DNA of 64,000 nt, taken from assembly GCF_050286925.1 (NCBI RefSeq), contig NZ_JBFWFX010000001.1:124001-188000 (forward strand), given 5' to 3'. Source of the stretch: Caloranaerobacter sp050286925 (GTDB taxonomy: Bacteria > Bacillota > Clostridia > Tissierellales > Thermohalobacteraceae). The translations under genes and the position numbers were made by a program. The notes beneath the pieces are model-generated. The model was not told the origin of the DNA. It ran no database searches and saw nothing but the letters and a program-made list of their open reading frames with translations. Below are positions 46,565 through 54,569 of the stretch, one piece after another; the stretch's first letter is position 1, and every line of letters begins with the position of its first letter.

Positions 46565-46628
46565 AACACCCTAAAAAGACTAACACACCCTCCGAATATA
46601 TATTACAAAAGAAAAATAAGGAGGGTGT
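46565..46628 (+). promoter_or_regulatory. Leader that can mask the ribosome binding site
   Basis: The ribosome binding site GGAGGGTGT (46620-46628) is perfectly complementary to ACACCCTCC at 46585-46593. A shorter second copy, ACACCCT at 46565-46571, could compete for it. The gap between the two genes is therefore built of anti-Shine-Dalgarno words, pointing to translational control of the next gene, or to a simple hairpin. Confidence 0.6.
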
Positions 46629-46633
46629 TTGTT

Positions 46634-48298
46634 GTGTTGAAAAAGGTTGTATCATTAGTAGTAGTTTTTACTATGTTGTTTTCAATGACTATTTCAGTTT
46701 CGTTTGCAAAGGGCTGGGATAAAGATAAAAGTTGGAAGGTTGAAAAGGTGTTTAAAAAGTTTGACCCAACAGTATTTTTAACTAATAAAGTATTTGATGA
46801 CTTAGAAGGCTATTCATGGGCTAGAAAAGCTATCGAAAAAATGGCTAAAAAAGGCCTTATAGAAGGATATGGCAAAGGTATATATGCTCCTAAAAAACCT
46901 GTTACAAACTTAGAAACTATAATAATGTGTTTAAGAATAATGGGATGGCAAGACCAAGCAAAATTAGTAAAAGTACTTCCAAAAAAATATAAAGGTAAGA
47001 AAGTAGGCGAATGGGCGAAAGGTTATATAAAGGTAGCGTATGAAAAAGGAATACTAGACGATGTAGATATGATGTATTTCAATCCACAAGGACCAGCTAA
47101 AAGGCATGAGGTAGCTAAATATGTAATAAGAGCATTAGGTTATGAAGAGGAAGCATTAAAGCATATGAAAGACGAGTTACCATTTATTGATGCTCCAGCA
47201 GTTCCGTTAGGTTCAGTTGGATATGTATATTTAGCCAACGAGTTAGGATTAATGAATGGAGATCCTCAAAAAAGATTTAACCCTATGGGTACTATGACTA
47301 GAGCTGAAATGGCAGTACTATTTTCAAGATTGGATGATAAAGTAGACAGTAATGTAGATGACAAAGAGATAATAGGAGTAGTTGATGGAATATATGAAGA
47401 GAATTTAGTACTTAGAATAGATGGAGAGTTAAAATTTTTTATTGTAGATGAAAATGCTATAATCTATGATGGTGAAGAAAGAATAGATTTTTCAGATATT
47501 AAAAAAGGATATAGAGTAAAAGTAGAGTTAGAAAATGAAAAAGTAGTATATATAGAAGTTTTAAGGAATGATGATTTTGTTCAAAAAATAATAATAAGGT
47601 ATACAGGCGAAGTAAAGGAAATATCTAAAGTAGAGCCTAGAAGAATTGCTGTTCAAGTAAAACATATGCTTGCTATATTCGATGTGTTAAAAGGTGCTAA
47701 AGTTAAATTCAGAGATGAAAAAGGAAAGTTCGAGGATATTAATATAGGAGATACAATTACAGTAGTAGTTGATAAGCAAAATAGAATAAGAGAAATTTTC
47801 GTTCACAGAGAAAGAGTTGGAATTGAAGATGAAGAGAAAATAGAGGATGTAAAAGAAGTAGATGAGTATGAAATAGAAGGTATTTTAACATCTATAGATG
47901 AAGATAGCATAAAAGTAACTGTATCAAAAGAAGTATATGAGTTTAATATAGATGAAGATGTTAAAATTAAAATAGAAGATGAAGAAGCTGATTTATCAGA
48001 TCTTGTAGAGGGAATGGAAGTAGAAGTTAAGGTTGAAGATGGAAAAGTAGAATCAATAAAGGCTAAAGCACTAGAATTAGAGATAAAAGGAAAGATAATT
48101 GCTATAACTAATTATGATTCAGGAGTAAAATTAACAATTCAAACTGATAATGAAGAATATGAATATATGGTTAGTGAAGATGTTGAAATAGAAGTTGATG
48201 AAGAAAAAGATATAACAATTGATGATTTAGAAGTTGGGCAAGAAGGAGAATTTAAGATTGTTAACAACTTAATAGTAAAGATTTCTATTGAAGATTAA
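46634..48298 (+). CDS. SLH-domain surface protein with repeated beta modules
   Basis: About 554 residues. Signal peptide VVSLVVVFTMLFSMTISVSFA. Three SLH units (about 45-235): YSWARKAIEKMAKKGLIEGY, VGEWAKGYIKVAYEKGILDD, VGYVYLANELGLMNGDPQKR with MTRAEMA. They are followed by beta modules as in the gene before, ending with DLEVGQEGEFKIVNNLIVKI. Of the clustered starts (GTG 46625, GTG 46634, TTG 46637) I choose GTG 46634, nine bases from GGAGGG; GTG 46625 lies inside the site. Very acidic C-terminal half. Probably co-transcribed with the gene before it but separately controlled in translation. Confidence 0.87.
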   Translation: MLKKVVSLVVVFTMLFSMTISVSFAKGWDKDKSWKVEKVFKKFDPTVFLTNKVFDDLEGYSWARKAIEKMAKKGLIEGYGKGIYAPKKPVTNLETIIMCLRIMGWQDQAKLVKVLPKKYKGKKVGEWAKGYIKVAYEKGILDDVDMMYFNPQGPAKRHEVAKYVIRALGYEEEALKHMKDELPFIDAPAVPLGSVGYVYLANELGLMNGDPQKRFNPMGTMTRAEMAVLFSRLDDKVDSNVDDKEIIGVVDGIYEENLVLRIDGELKFFIVDENAIIYDGEERIDFSDIKKGYRVKVELENEKVVYIEVLRNDDFVQKIIIRYTGEVKEISKVEPRRIAVQVKHMLAIFDVLKGAKVKFRDEKGKFEDINIGDTITVVVDKQNRIREIFVHRERVGIEDEEKIEDVKEVDEYEIEGILTSIDEDSIKVTVSKEVYEFNIDEDVKIKIEDEEADLSDLVEGMEVEVKVEDGKVESIKAKALELEIKGKIIAITNYDSGVKLTIQTDNEEYEYMVSEDVEIEVDEEKDITIDDLEVGQEGEFKIVNNLIVKISIED

Positions 48299-48330
48299 AA
48301 GCGACCAAAAATTATTTGGTCGCTTTTTGT
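48297..48330 (+). terminator. Terminator of the SLH gene pair
   Basis: AAAAGCGACCAAA / TTTGGTCGCTTTTT with loop AATTA. Confidence 0.94.
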
Positions 48331-48433
48331 GTAAAAACTTAAAAAAATTTTCACAGAAATCATTAGATAAGAAGGAATAATTTAACATATGTAGAATATA
48401 TTATTTATTAACGGGTTACAGGGGGGAATTTTT

Positions 48434-48817
48434 TTGAGAAAATACAGGCTTCTTTGTGTAGATGACCAGGAAGGTATAAGAGCCCTGTTAGGAGAAATTT
48501 TTAAAAACGATTATGATGTTATAACAGTAGAAACAGGGATTGAAGCAATAAAAATGGTGAGTGAGTTTAGACCTGATATTGTAATATTAGATATGAAGCT
48601 ACAAGACATGAATGGGGAAGAGGTATTAAAAAATATACGGAGAATTGATGAGAGCATTTGTGTAGTAATACTTACTGGTTATGTAGACATAACACAAAAC
48701 AGCGACTTTGATGTAGTTAGGCCAGATATGATTGTTCAAAAGCCCTTTGATGTATTCGAGTTAAAAGAAGAAATTAATTCACTAATCACAGAATATTTTG
48801 CTGTAGCGGTTAGCTAG
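48434..48817 (+). CDS. spo0F: Spo0F-like single-domain response regulator
   Basis: Receiver domain without output, as in the sporulation phosphorelay protein Spo0F. Conserved acidic pair DD at residues 10-11, phospho-acceptor Asp 53 in IVILDMKLQDMNG, Thr in VVILTGY and Lys in VQKPFD. The N-terminal VDDQEGIRALLGEIF is close to the Spo0F form VDDQYGIRILLNEVF. Position supports it: pyrG lies upstream and fba, transaldolase, glpX, rho, rpmE, tdk downstream, the Bacillus order. Start is TTG 48434 behind GGGGGG. A generic CheY-type function cannot be excluded. Confidence 0.82.
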   Translation: MRKYRLLCVDDQEGIRALLGEIFKNDYDVITVETGIEAIKMVSEFRPDIVILDMKLQDMNGEEVLKNIRRIDESICVVILTGYVDITQNSDFDVVRPDMIVQKPFDVFELKEEINSLITEYFAVAVS

Positions 48818-48837
48818 AAGAATAATTAGTTTTATTA

Positions 48838-48873
48838 AAATTAAAGCGGCAAATTTGTCGCTTTAATTTCTTG
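48838..48873 (+). terminator. Terminator after the spo0F-like gene
   Basis: AAATTAAAGCG (48838-48848) / CGCTTTAATTT (48859-48869), then CTT. Confidence 0.85.
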
Positions 48874-48888
48874 TAATAAATTGTTTTT

Positions 48889-49081
48889 ATAATCCATAGG
48901 AAATTATAATAAAGTCTTTTAATAAAAAAATAATGTTGACTTTATTGAAACTTTGTTTGGCATGTAAACATGCCAGAGTTGTTACAAACCTTACTAAATT
49001 ATGGATAATTTTAAATATAATTTCCGTAATGGATTAGGGCAAAATCATCCTTAAAATTTATTTAAATCGAAGATTTTGTTT
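48889..49081 (+). repeat. Dispersed stem-loop element, long copy D
   Basis: 193 bp with the same order of parts as copy A. The inner stem reads AATAAAGTC / GACTTTATT here against AATAAAATC / GATTTTATT in copy A, a compensatory change. The palindrome is GGCATGTAAACATGCC. The outer arms and the last hairpin are kept, the hairpin with one mismatch. The element ends about 60 bases before kal. Confidence 0.87.
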
Positions 49082-49140
49082 TTTTTAGAAATTTAGTATA
49101 ATTTAAATTGTAGTATAAAAAAATCTAGGGGGTAAGGGAT

Positions 49141-49530
49141 ATGGAAAAGGCTATGATAAGAGTTAGAATGAGCATGCATGATGCACATTATGGGGGGAAT
49201 TTAGTAGATGGTGCTAAGATGCTTCAACTGTTTGGAGATGTTGCTACAGAACTTCTTATAAGACATGATGGAGATGAGGGACTTTTTGCAGGGTATGAAG
49301 AAGTAGAATTTACAGCACCTGTTTATGCAGGAGATTATATTGAAGCAGTAGGTGAAATAATTAAAGTTGGTAATACATCAAGAAAAATGAAATTTGAGGC
49401 AAGAAAAGTAATAACTCCGAGACCAGATATAAATGAGTCGGCATGTGATGTTCTTGAAGAGCCAATAGTAGTTTGTAGGGCAGTAGGAACTTGTGTTGTG
49501 CCAAAGGATAAGCAGAGGAGGAAAGAATAA
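49141..49530 (+). CDS. kal: 3-aminobutyryl-CoA ammonia-lyase
   Basis: Last step of the lysine branch: removes ammonia from L-3-aminobutyryl-CoA to give crotonyl-CoA. Small hotdog-fold protein of 129 residues with the family segments MSMHDAHYGGNLVDGAKMLQ and AGYEEVEFTAPVYAGDYIEA. ATG 49141 follows GGGGGTAAGG. The stop codon overlaps the kce start by one base, so the two are translated together. No -24/-12 motif is seen upstream; a TATAAT at about 49098 suggests an ordinary promoter. Confidence 0.93.
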   Translation: MEKAMIRVRMSMHDAHYGGNLVDGAKMLQLFGDVATELLIRHDGDEGLFAGYEEVEFTAPVYAGDYIEAVGEIIKVGNTSRKMKFEARKVITPRPDINESACDVLEEPIVVCRAVGTCVVPKDKQRRKE

Positions 49531-50348
49531 TGCAAAAACTCATAATTACAGCTGCACTTACTGGTGCAGAAGTAACAAGAGAGCAGCAGCCAAATCTTCC
49601 AATTACACCAGAAGAGATAGCAGAGGCTGCATATGAAGCCTATAAGGCAGGAGCATCAATAGTTCATATACATGCAAGAGATAAAGATGGAAATCCTACA
49701 CAGGATTATGAGGTATATAAAGAAATAAAGAAAAGAATAGAAGCTAAATGTCCTGTAATATTCCAGCCTTCTACAGGTGGGGCTGTATGGCATACACCAG
49801 AGGAGAGACTTCAACCTGTTGAATTAAGACCAGAAATGGCTACATTAAGTTGTGGTACATGTAATTTTGGTCCAGATGTATTTATGAATACACAAGAGTA
49901 CATGGAAAAGTTTGCAAAGAGAATGAAAGAGTTAGGGGTTAAACCTGAGCTTGAAATATTTGAAAGAGGCATGATAAAAAATGCTTTAACATTGGTTAAA
50001 AAAGGTTTGATTGATGAACCACTTCATTTTGATTTTGTTATGGGTGTTCCAGGCGCAATACCGGGTGAAATAAGGGATTTACTGTACTTAGTTGAAAGTA
50101 TACCAAAGGGTTCAACATGGACTGTTGCAGGTATAGGAAGATATGAATTACCACTTGCTACTGCAGCTATATTATTAGGGGGACATGTTAGAGTAGGTTT
50201 TGAAGATAATATATATTATAAAAAAGGTGAATTAGCTAAATCAAATGCACAATTAGTAGAGAGAATAGTTAGACTAGCACATGAATTAGGACGAGAAGTA
50301 GCTACACCAGATGAAGCAAGAGAAATATTGAATATCAAAAGAAAGTAA
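49530..50348 (+). CDS. kce: 3-keto-5-aminohexanoate cleavage enzyme
   Basis: Zinc-dependent BKACE-family enzyme that takes 5-amino-3-oxohexanoate and acetyl-CoA to L-3-aminobutyryl-CoA and acetoacetate. Metal ligands are in SIVHIHARDKDG near residue 47; other family segments are STGGAVWHTPEERLQP, MATLSCGTCNFG and FVMGVPGAIPGE. 272 residues is the usual length. It uses the product of Kdd, whose gene is 47 kb upstream in this window, and hands its product to Kal. Confidence 0.95.
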   Translation: MQKLIITAALTGAEVTREQQPNLPITPEEIAEAAYEAYKAGASIVHIHARDKDGNPTQDYEVYKEIKKRIEAKCPVIFQPSTGGAVWHTPEERLQPVELRPEMATLSCGTCNFGPDVFMNTQEYMEKFAKRMKELGVKPELEIFERGMIKNALTLVKKGLIDEPLHFDFVMGVPGAIPGEIRDLLYLVESIPKGSTWTVAGIGRYELPLATAAILLGGHVRVGFEDNIYYKKGELAKSNAQLVERIVRLAHELGREVATPDEAREILNIKRK

Positions 50349-50373
50349 AACGGCTTTATAAGCCGTTTTTTTC
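50347..50373 (+). terminator. Terminator after kal-kce
   Basis: AAAACGGCTT / AAGCCGTTTTTTT with loop TAT. Confidence 0.93.
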
Positions 50374-50553
50374 GTTAACTATTAAAGAAGGATTTATAAA
50401 ACAAATGAAGAAGTATTAAGAGAAGGAGTAAACCAACTGCTGAAAAATATTTATAAAAACCTCAAAACAATTATAGATTTATTTAATGTGATTATACCAT
50501 AAGAGAAGTAGACAGCTAATAAAGATAAAAAACAATTAAGGAGTTAAAAGAAA

Positions 50554-51996
50554 ATGAGTAAATCAGTAGATGAAAGTAAAAATATAAGAACATATAAAAT
50601 GAGAATAAAAGACAAAAAATTCAAATCCAAAGTCATAAATTACATTTACAAGTATAGACATTTTGAAAACATGTATATAATACTCCTTAATCAAGACTAT
50701 AAACAAAATATTGGAGACTTCAAATTACTAATTAACTATGAAATAATGAGAGCACTATTTAGAGGAACTACTCCTAAAAAGCTAGAAGAAGAATTAACTT
50801 ATATTAGAAAAAAATATAAAAATCATCAAATAATGAATGACTTAATAAGATTATCTAAAGAACTTAAAATTCATAATCTAGTAGAAATAATGAAAAGAGT
50901 TAAATCACAATATAAAGGATTTTTTACGAAAATAAAAAATGGAGATTACAAAGCAAAGCCGCCTAAACCTAAAAAACTATCAAAACTAGCTAACTATACA
51001 ATTCCATTAGATAGTGCTAAAGGGTTTTCATTAAAAAGAAAAAATAGGCTCGGAATAAACCTTAACGATAAAATGATAAGGACATATATAAACCATAAAG
51101 AATTAAAGAAAGTAGTAGGAGATTTATCTAAAATAAAAGCAGTACATCTTAATTTTTCAAACAGTGAATTGTACTTACTCTTTATATATGAAAAAGAAGA
51201 AAAAGAAATAAAAGAAAAGCCTTACAAAAGTGCAGGAATAGATATAGGAATAAACAGCCTTTTAAGCATATATGTAGACGATAAATACACACCGAGTTTA
51301 ATAATAGATGGTAAAAAATTTAAAACATATAACGCTAATTTCAATAGATTTATAGCAAAATTAAACAGAGAAATAATGACTACAAAAGACAAAAACAGAA
51401 AAAGGTATTTAGAAAAATACAGAACATATCTTTATGAAAAAAGAAATAGGTATTTTTACGACCAATTTCACAAAATCAGTAAAAGAGTATTAGAATATCT
51501 AGAAAAACATAACGTAACAGAGATAGTATTATCGGACAACTTAAACAATCTAAAAAATAATGGTAAATGTAAATTAAATAAAACTAACAAGCAAAGCTTT
51601 ATACAAATACAATTTGGAAAGCTAATAAGCTATATAGAATACAAAGCCAAAGATTATGGAATAGAAATAAAATTTGTAGATGAAAGCTATACATCTAAAG
51701 TAAGCAGCTTAACAGAAGATATAAAAGTAATACAAGAATTATTCCAATATAACCTTGATTTAACTAATGCTTTAAATGGAAAGCGAGTTAAACGAGGTTT
51801 ATTTAAAGACAAAACTATAAATAAAATCGTTAATGCTGATTTAAATGGTGCGAGGAATATATGCATATTAGGCAATAAAAAAGTACAGCAAAATTATAAA
51901 AAAGGAGGTGTAAGCCGTTGGCTTAATGTTAAGCTGTGTAATCCTATCAAAGTAGAAAGCGACTTCGAGTTATGCAAACTTATAAAATCTGCATAA
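50554..51996 (+). CDS. tnpB: IS200/IS605-family TnpB (RNA-guided nuclease type), no TnpA
   Basis: 480 residues. RuvC-like parts: AGIDIGINSLLSIYVDD (first Asp), the second block IVLSDNLNNLKN, KFVDESYTSKVSSL, and NADLNGARNI (last Asp). The canonical Glu of the second block (normally LED) is Ser-Asp here, while a Glu is present in DESYTSK. The Cys4 zinc ribbon is absent. TnpB proteins are guided by RNA from the element's right end and cut DNA. No transposase tnpA is nearby, so this is a TnpB-only element moved, if at all, by help from elsewhere. ATG 50554 follows AAGGAG. Confidence 0.88.
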   Translation: MSKSVDESKNIRTYKMRIKDKKFKSKVINYIYKYRHFENMYIILLNQDYKQNIGDFKLLINYEIMRALFRGTTPKKLEEELTYIRKKYKNHQIMNDLIRLSKELKIHNLVEIMKRVKSQYKGFFTKIKNGDYKAKPPKPKKLSKLANYTIPLDSAKGFSLKRKNRLGINLNDKMIRTYINHKELKKVVGDLSKIKAVHLNFSNSELYLLFIYEKEEKEIKEKPYKSAGIDIGINSLLSIYVDDKYTPSLIIDGKKFKTYNANFNRFIAKLNREIMTTKDKNRKRYLEKYRTYLYEKRNRYFYDQFHKISKRVLEYLEKHNVTEIVLSDNLNNLKNNGKCKLNKTNKQSFIQIQFGKLISYIEYKAKDYGIEIKFVDESYTSKVSSLTEDIKVIQELFQYNLDLTNALNGKRVKRGLFKDKTINKIVNADLNGARNICILGNKKVQQNYKKGGVSRWLNVKLCNPIKVESDFELCKLIKSA

Positions 51997-52013
51997 TAGA
52001 AGTGTCGGATAAG

Positions 52014-52041
52014 ACCTATAAATTTATAAAGATTTATAGGT
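52014..52041 (+). mobile_element. Right-end hairpin of the first tnpB element
   Basis: ACCTATAAAT / ATTTATAGGT, perfect 10 bp with an 8-base loop, about 20 bases behind tnpB; a smaller CTATA-type stem follows. This is the place where the right-end and guide-RNA scaffold of such elements lies. The exact end, near 52080, cannot be fixed without an empty site. Confidence 0.6.
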
Positions 52042-52083
52042 ATGCGTTGCTTTCTATAAGGTTTTTATAGATATAAGTCAACG

Positions 52084-52755
52084 GTGCACGGTTTGTTAAT
52101 TGATTCTAATATTGCCATTGCTATTAGGTGTGATATATGTGGAGAAATTACTATACATAATATTTCTTTATTTGATTTTAGCAGAAGTAAAAAAATAACT
52201 TTAGAGTGTGAGTGCGGACAGTCTAGTGCAATAATAAAAACGAGAGATTATAAAAGTTTTTGGATAGAATTATTCTGCTTTGCTTGTCAGGATATTCATG
52301 TCTTCAAATATAGTTTGCGAAGATTATTAAAAGGTAAAATAATTGCCAGATGTATAGAAACGGGAATTGAAATATCTTTTATAGGGAAAAATTATGATGT
52401 AAAACAATTAGTAAAAGAATATGAAAAAGATTTTGAAGAAATATTAAGCGAATTAGGATTTTATGATTACTTTCAAAATTTTGAAATTATGATGAAAGTT
52501 ATAGATAGAATTAGAGAAATGGATAATGAAGGCAGAATATTTTGTGATTGCGGTTCAGACAATATACAGATAGATTTATATCCTGATAAGATAGAATTAA
52601 AATGTCCAGAATGTGGTAGTACATATTTGCTTTATGCAGAAACAGAGAAGGATTTAAAAAAAATATTAGAATGTGAAGAAATACAGATGCATAAGCATTT
52701 TCTTCAATGTATAGATATTAAATTTGGTAATAATGATAGTAATAAGAAAAGGTGA
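52084..52755 (+). CDS. Zinc-ribbon-like protein of unknown function
   Basis: 223 residues, cytoplasmic. Cysteine pairs: IRCDICGEI (about 16-19), LECECGQ (about 42), LFCFACQD, FCDCGSDN (about 160) and LKCPECGST (about 180), indicating two zinc ribbons. The middle is helical. I do not know its function. The frame begins at GTG 52084 right where the tnpB element ends, and no ribosome binding site precedes it, so the insertion may have removed or replaced its natural upstream region. It lies before fba; the CTAGGTACTGAG-type repeat fills the gap behind it. Confidence 0.65.
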   Translation: MHGLLIDSNIAIAIRCDICGEITIHNISLFDFSRSKKITLECECGQSSAIIKTRDYKSFWIELFCFACQDIHVFKYSLRRLLKGKIIARCIETGIEISFIGKNYDVKQLVKEYEKDFEEILSELGFYDYFQNFEIMMKVIDRIREMDNEGRIFCDCGSDNIQIDLYPDKIELKCPECGSTYLLYAETEKDLKKILECEEIQMHKHFLQCIDIKFGNNDSNKKR

Positions 52756-52967
52756 TATTAGTACTAGGTACTGAGTATTAGTAGTAGTGGAAAATTAATT
52801 TTCTATTACTGCAGGATGTTTAGCAATTATTTCTGTTCTGTTTATAAGCATTGAAATTCGAACAGAGGATGACAAATAGCGAATATCGCTGGACAAATAA
52901 TTATGTGGATAAATAATGATTAATCTATTATAATAGTATTGTGTTAAATAAAGAAGGAGGGGTATTA

Positions 52968-53819
52968 ATGTTAGTATCAGGAAAAGAGATTCTTTTAGAT
53001 GCTCATAAGAAAGGATATGCAGTAGGAGCATTTAATGTAAACAACATGGAAATAGTTCAAGCTATTATTGAAGCTGCTAGAGAAACAAATTCACCTGTAA
53101 TCTTACAGGCTAGTCAAGGTGGATTAAAATATGCAGGAGTAGAGTACATAGCGGCAATGGCTAAGGTAGCAGCTGAAAGTGTTAAGGTGCCTGTAGCTAT
53201 CCATTTAGATCACGGTACTGATTTTGTACAAATAATGAAATGTATAAGAAACGGATTTACTTCAGTAATGATAGACGGCTCAAAATATCCATTAGAAGAG
53301 AATATTGCAATTACTAAAAAAGTTGTAGAAATTGCACATGCTGTTGGAGTATCAGTAGAGGCAGAACTTGGTAAAATCGGTGGTACTGAAGATGATATAA
53401 CAGTTGACGAAAGAGATGCTACATTCACTGATCCAGATGAGGCTGAAAGATTTGTAAAAGAAACAGGTGTAGACTATCTTGCAATAGCTATAGGAACTGC
53501 ACATGGCCCATATAAAGGAGAACCTAAACTAGACTTTGATAGGTTAAAAGTAATAAAAGAAAGATTAAATATGCCAATAGTATTACACGGTTCATCAGGT
53601 GTGCCTGAAGAAAGTATCAAAAAAGCAGTAAGTCTTGGTGTTAATAAAATCAACATAGATACAGATATCAGAATGGCATTCAATAAAGGAGTAAGGGAGT
53701 TTGTAAAAAATAATCCTGATGTATATGATCCAAGAAAAATATTAGGCCCTGCTAGAGAAGAAATGAAAAAAGTAATAATTGAAAAGATGATAATGTTTGG
53801 TTCAGCTGGCAGAGCTTAA
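52968..53819 (+). CDS. fba: Class II fructose-bisphosphate aldolase
   Basis: Zinc-dependent aldolase that splits or forms fructose 1,6-bisphosphate. Family motifs: GYAVGAFNVNNME at the N-terminus, metal His residues in AIHLDHGTD, GTAHGPYKG and VLHGSSG, and the phosphate-binding INIDTDIRMAF. 283 residues. ATG 52968 follows AAGGAGGGG; upstream in-frame codons from 52941 lack a site. First of a run fba, transaldolase, two glpX. Confidence 0.96.
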   Translation: MLVSGKEILLDAHKKGYAVGAFNVNNMEIVQAIIEAARETNSPVILQASQGGLKYAGVEYIAAMAKVAAESVKVPVAIHLDHGTDFVQIMKCIRNGFTSVMIDGSKYPLEENIAITKKVVEIAHAVGVSVEAELGKIGGTEDDITVDERDATFTDPDEAERFVKETGVDYLAIAIGTAHGPYKGEPKLDFDRLKVIKERLNMPIVLHGSSGVPEESIKKAVSLGVNKINIDTDIRMAFNKGVREFVKNNPDVYDPRKILGPAREEMKKVIIEKMIMFGSAGRA

Positions 53820-53836
53820 ATGATTGGAGGTGAAAT

Positions 53837-54481
53837 ATGAAACTTTTTATTGATACAGCGAACATAGATGAAATTAGAGAAGTAAATGACTGGGGTGTAA
53901 TTTGCGGAGTTACTACAAATCCTTCACTCATTGCAAAAGAAGGTAGAGATTTTAAAGAAGTAATAACAGAAATTACTGAAATTGTAGATGGTCCAATTAG
54001 TGCCGAAGTAATTAGCCTTGAAGCAGAGGGCATGATAAAAGAGGCAGAACAATTAGCGGCAATTCATCCGAATATAGTTATTAAAATCCCTATGACGAAA
54101 GAAGGACTTAAGGCAGTTAAAGTTTTAAGTCAAAAAGGCATTAAAACAAATGTTACTTTGGTATTCTCTGCCAATCAAGCATTATTAGCAGCAAGGGCAG
54201 GAGCAACATTCGTTAGTCCATTTGCAGGAAGAATGGATGATATAGGAAATAGTGGAATGGATATAATTAGTGACATAGTAGAAATATTCGATATACATGG
54301 TATTGAAACAGAAGTAATTGCTGCAAGTATAAGACACCCTATGCATGTAATAGAAGCAGCAAAATTGGGAGCACATATTGCAACTGTACCTTATAATGTA
54401 TTTACAAAAATGCTTAAGCATCCAATGACAGATAAAGGTATAGAAAGATTCCTAAAAGACTGGGAAAATGCTAAAAAGTAG
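53837..54481 (+). CDS. Transaldolase / fructose-6-phosphate aldolase family protein
   Basis: 214 residues, the short TalC/MipB class. Opens with MKLFIDTANIDEIRE; the Schiff-base lysine is in NIVIKIPMTKEGLKA (about residue 83), and SPFAGRMDDI is characteristic. It either links pentose phosphate and glycolytic sugars (transaldolase) or acts as an aldolase on fructose 6-phosphate; the two cannot be told apart from sequence by eye. In Bacillus the equivalent gene (ywjH) also follows fba. 17 bp behind fba, with GGAGGTG in the gap, so in the same operon. Confidence 0.93.
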   Translation: MKLFIDTANIDEIREVNDWGVICGVTTNPSLIAKEGRDFKEVITEITEIVDGPISAEVISLEAEGMIKEAEQLAAIHPNIVIKIPMTKEGLKAVKVLSQKGIKTNVTLVFSANQALLAARAGATFVSPFAGRMDDIGNSGMDIISDIVEIFDIHGIETEVIAASIRHPMHVIEAAKLGAHIATVPYNVFTKMLKHPMTDKGIERFLKDWENAKK

Positions 54482-54487
54482 CAGATA

Positions 54488-54530
54488 AAAGGATAGGTAA
54501 AGTCTAATCTTTACTTATCCTTTATTTTAG
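54488..54530 (+). terminator. Terminator after the transaldolase gene
   Basis: AAAGGATAGGTAAAG (54488-54502) pairs with CTTTACTTATCCTTT (54509-54523), one G-T pair, then ATTTTAG. Confidence 0.85.
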
Positions 54531-54569
54531 TATTTTTAGATATTTCTGTAGATTAGGGGAGTGAAAAGT

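Noticed and set aside
48945..48985. TGGCAT similar to a -24 box upstream of kal
   Set aside because: No TTGC follows at the right distance; the word belongs to the GGCATGTAAACATGCC palindrome of the dispersed element.
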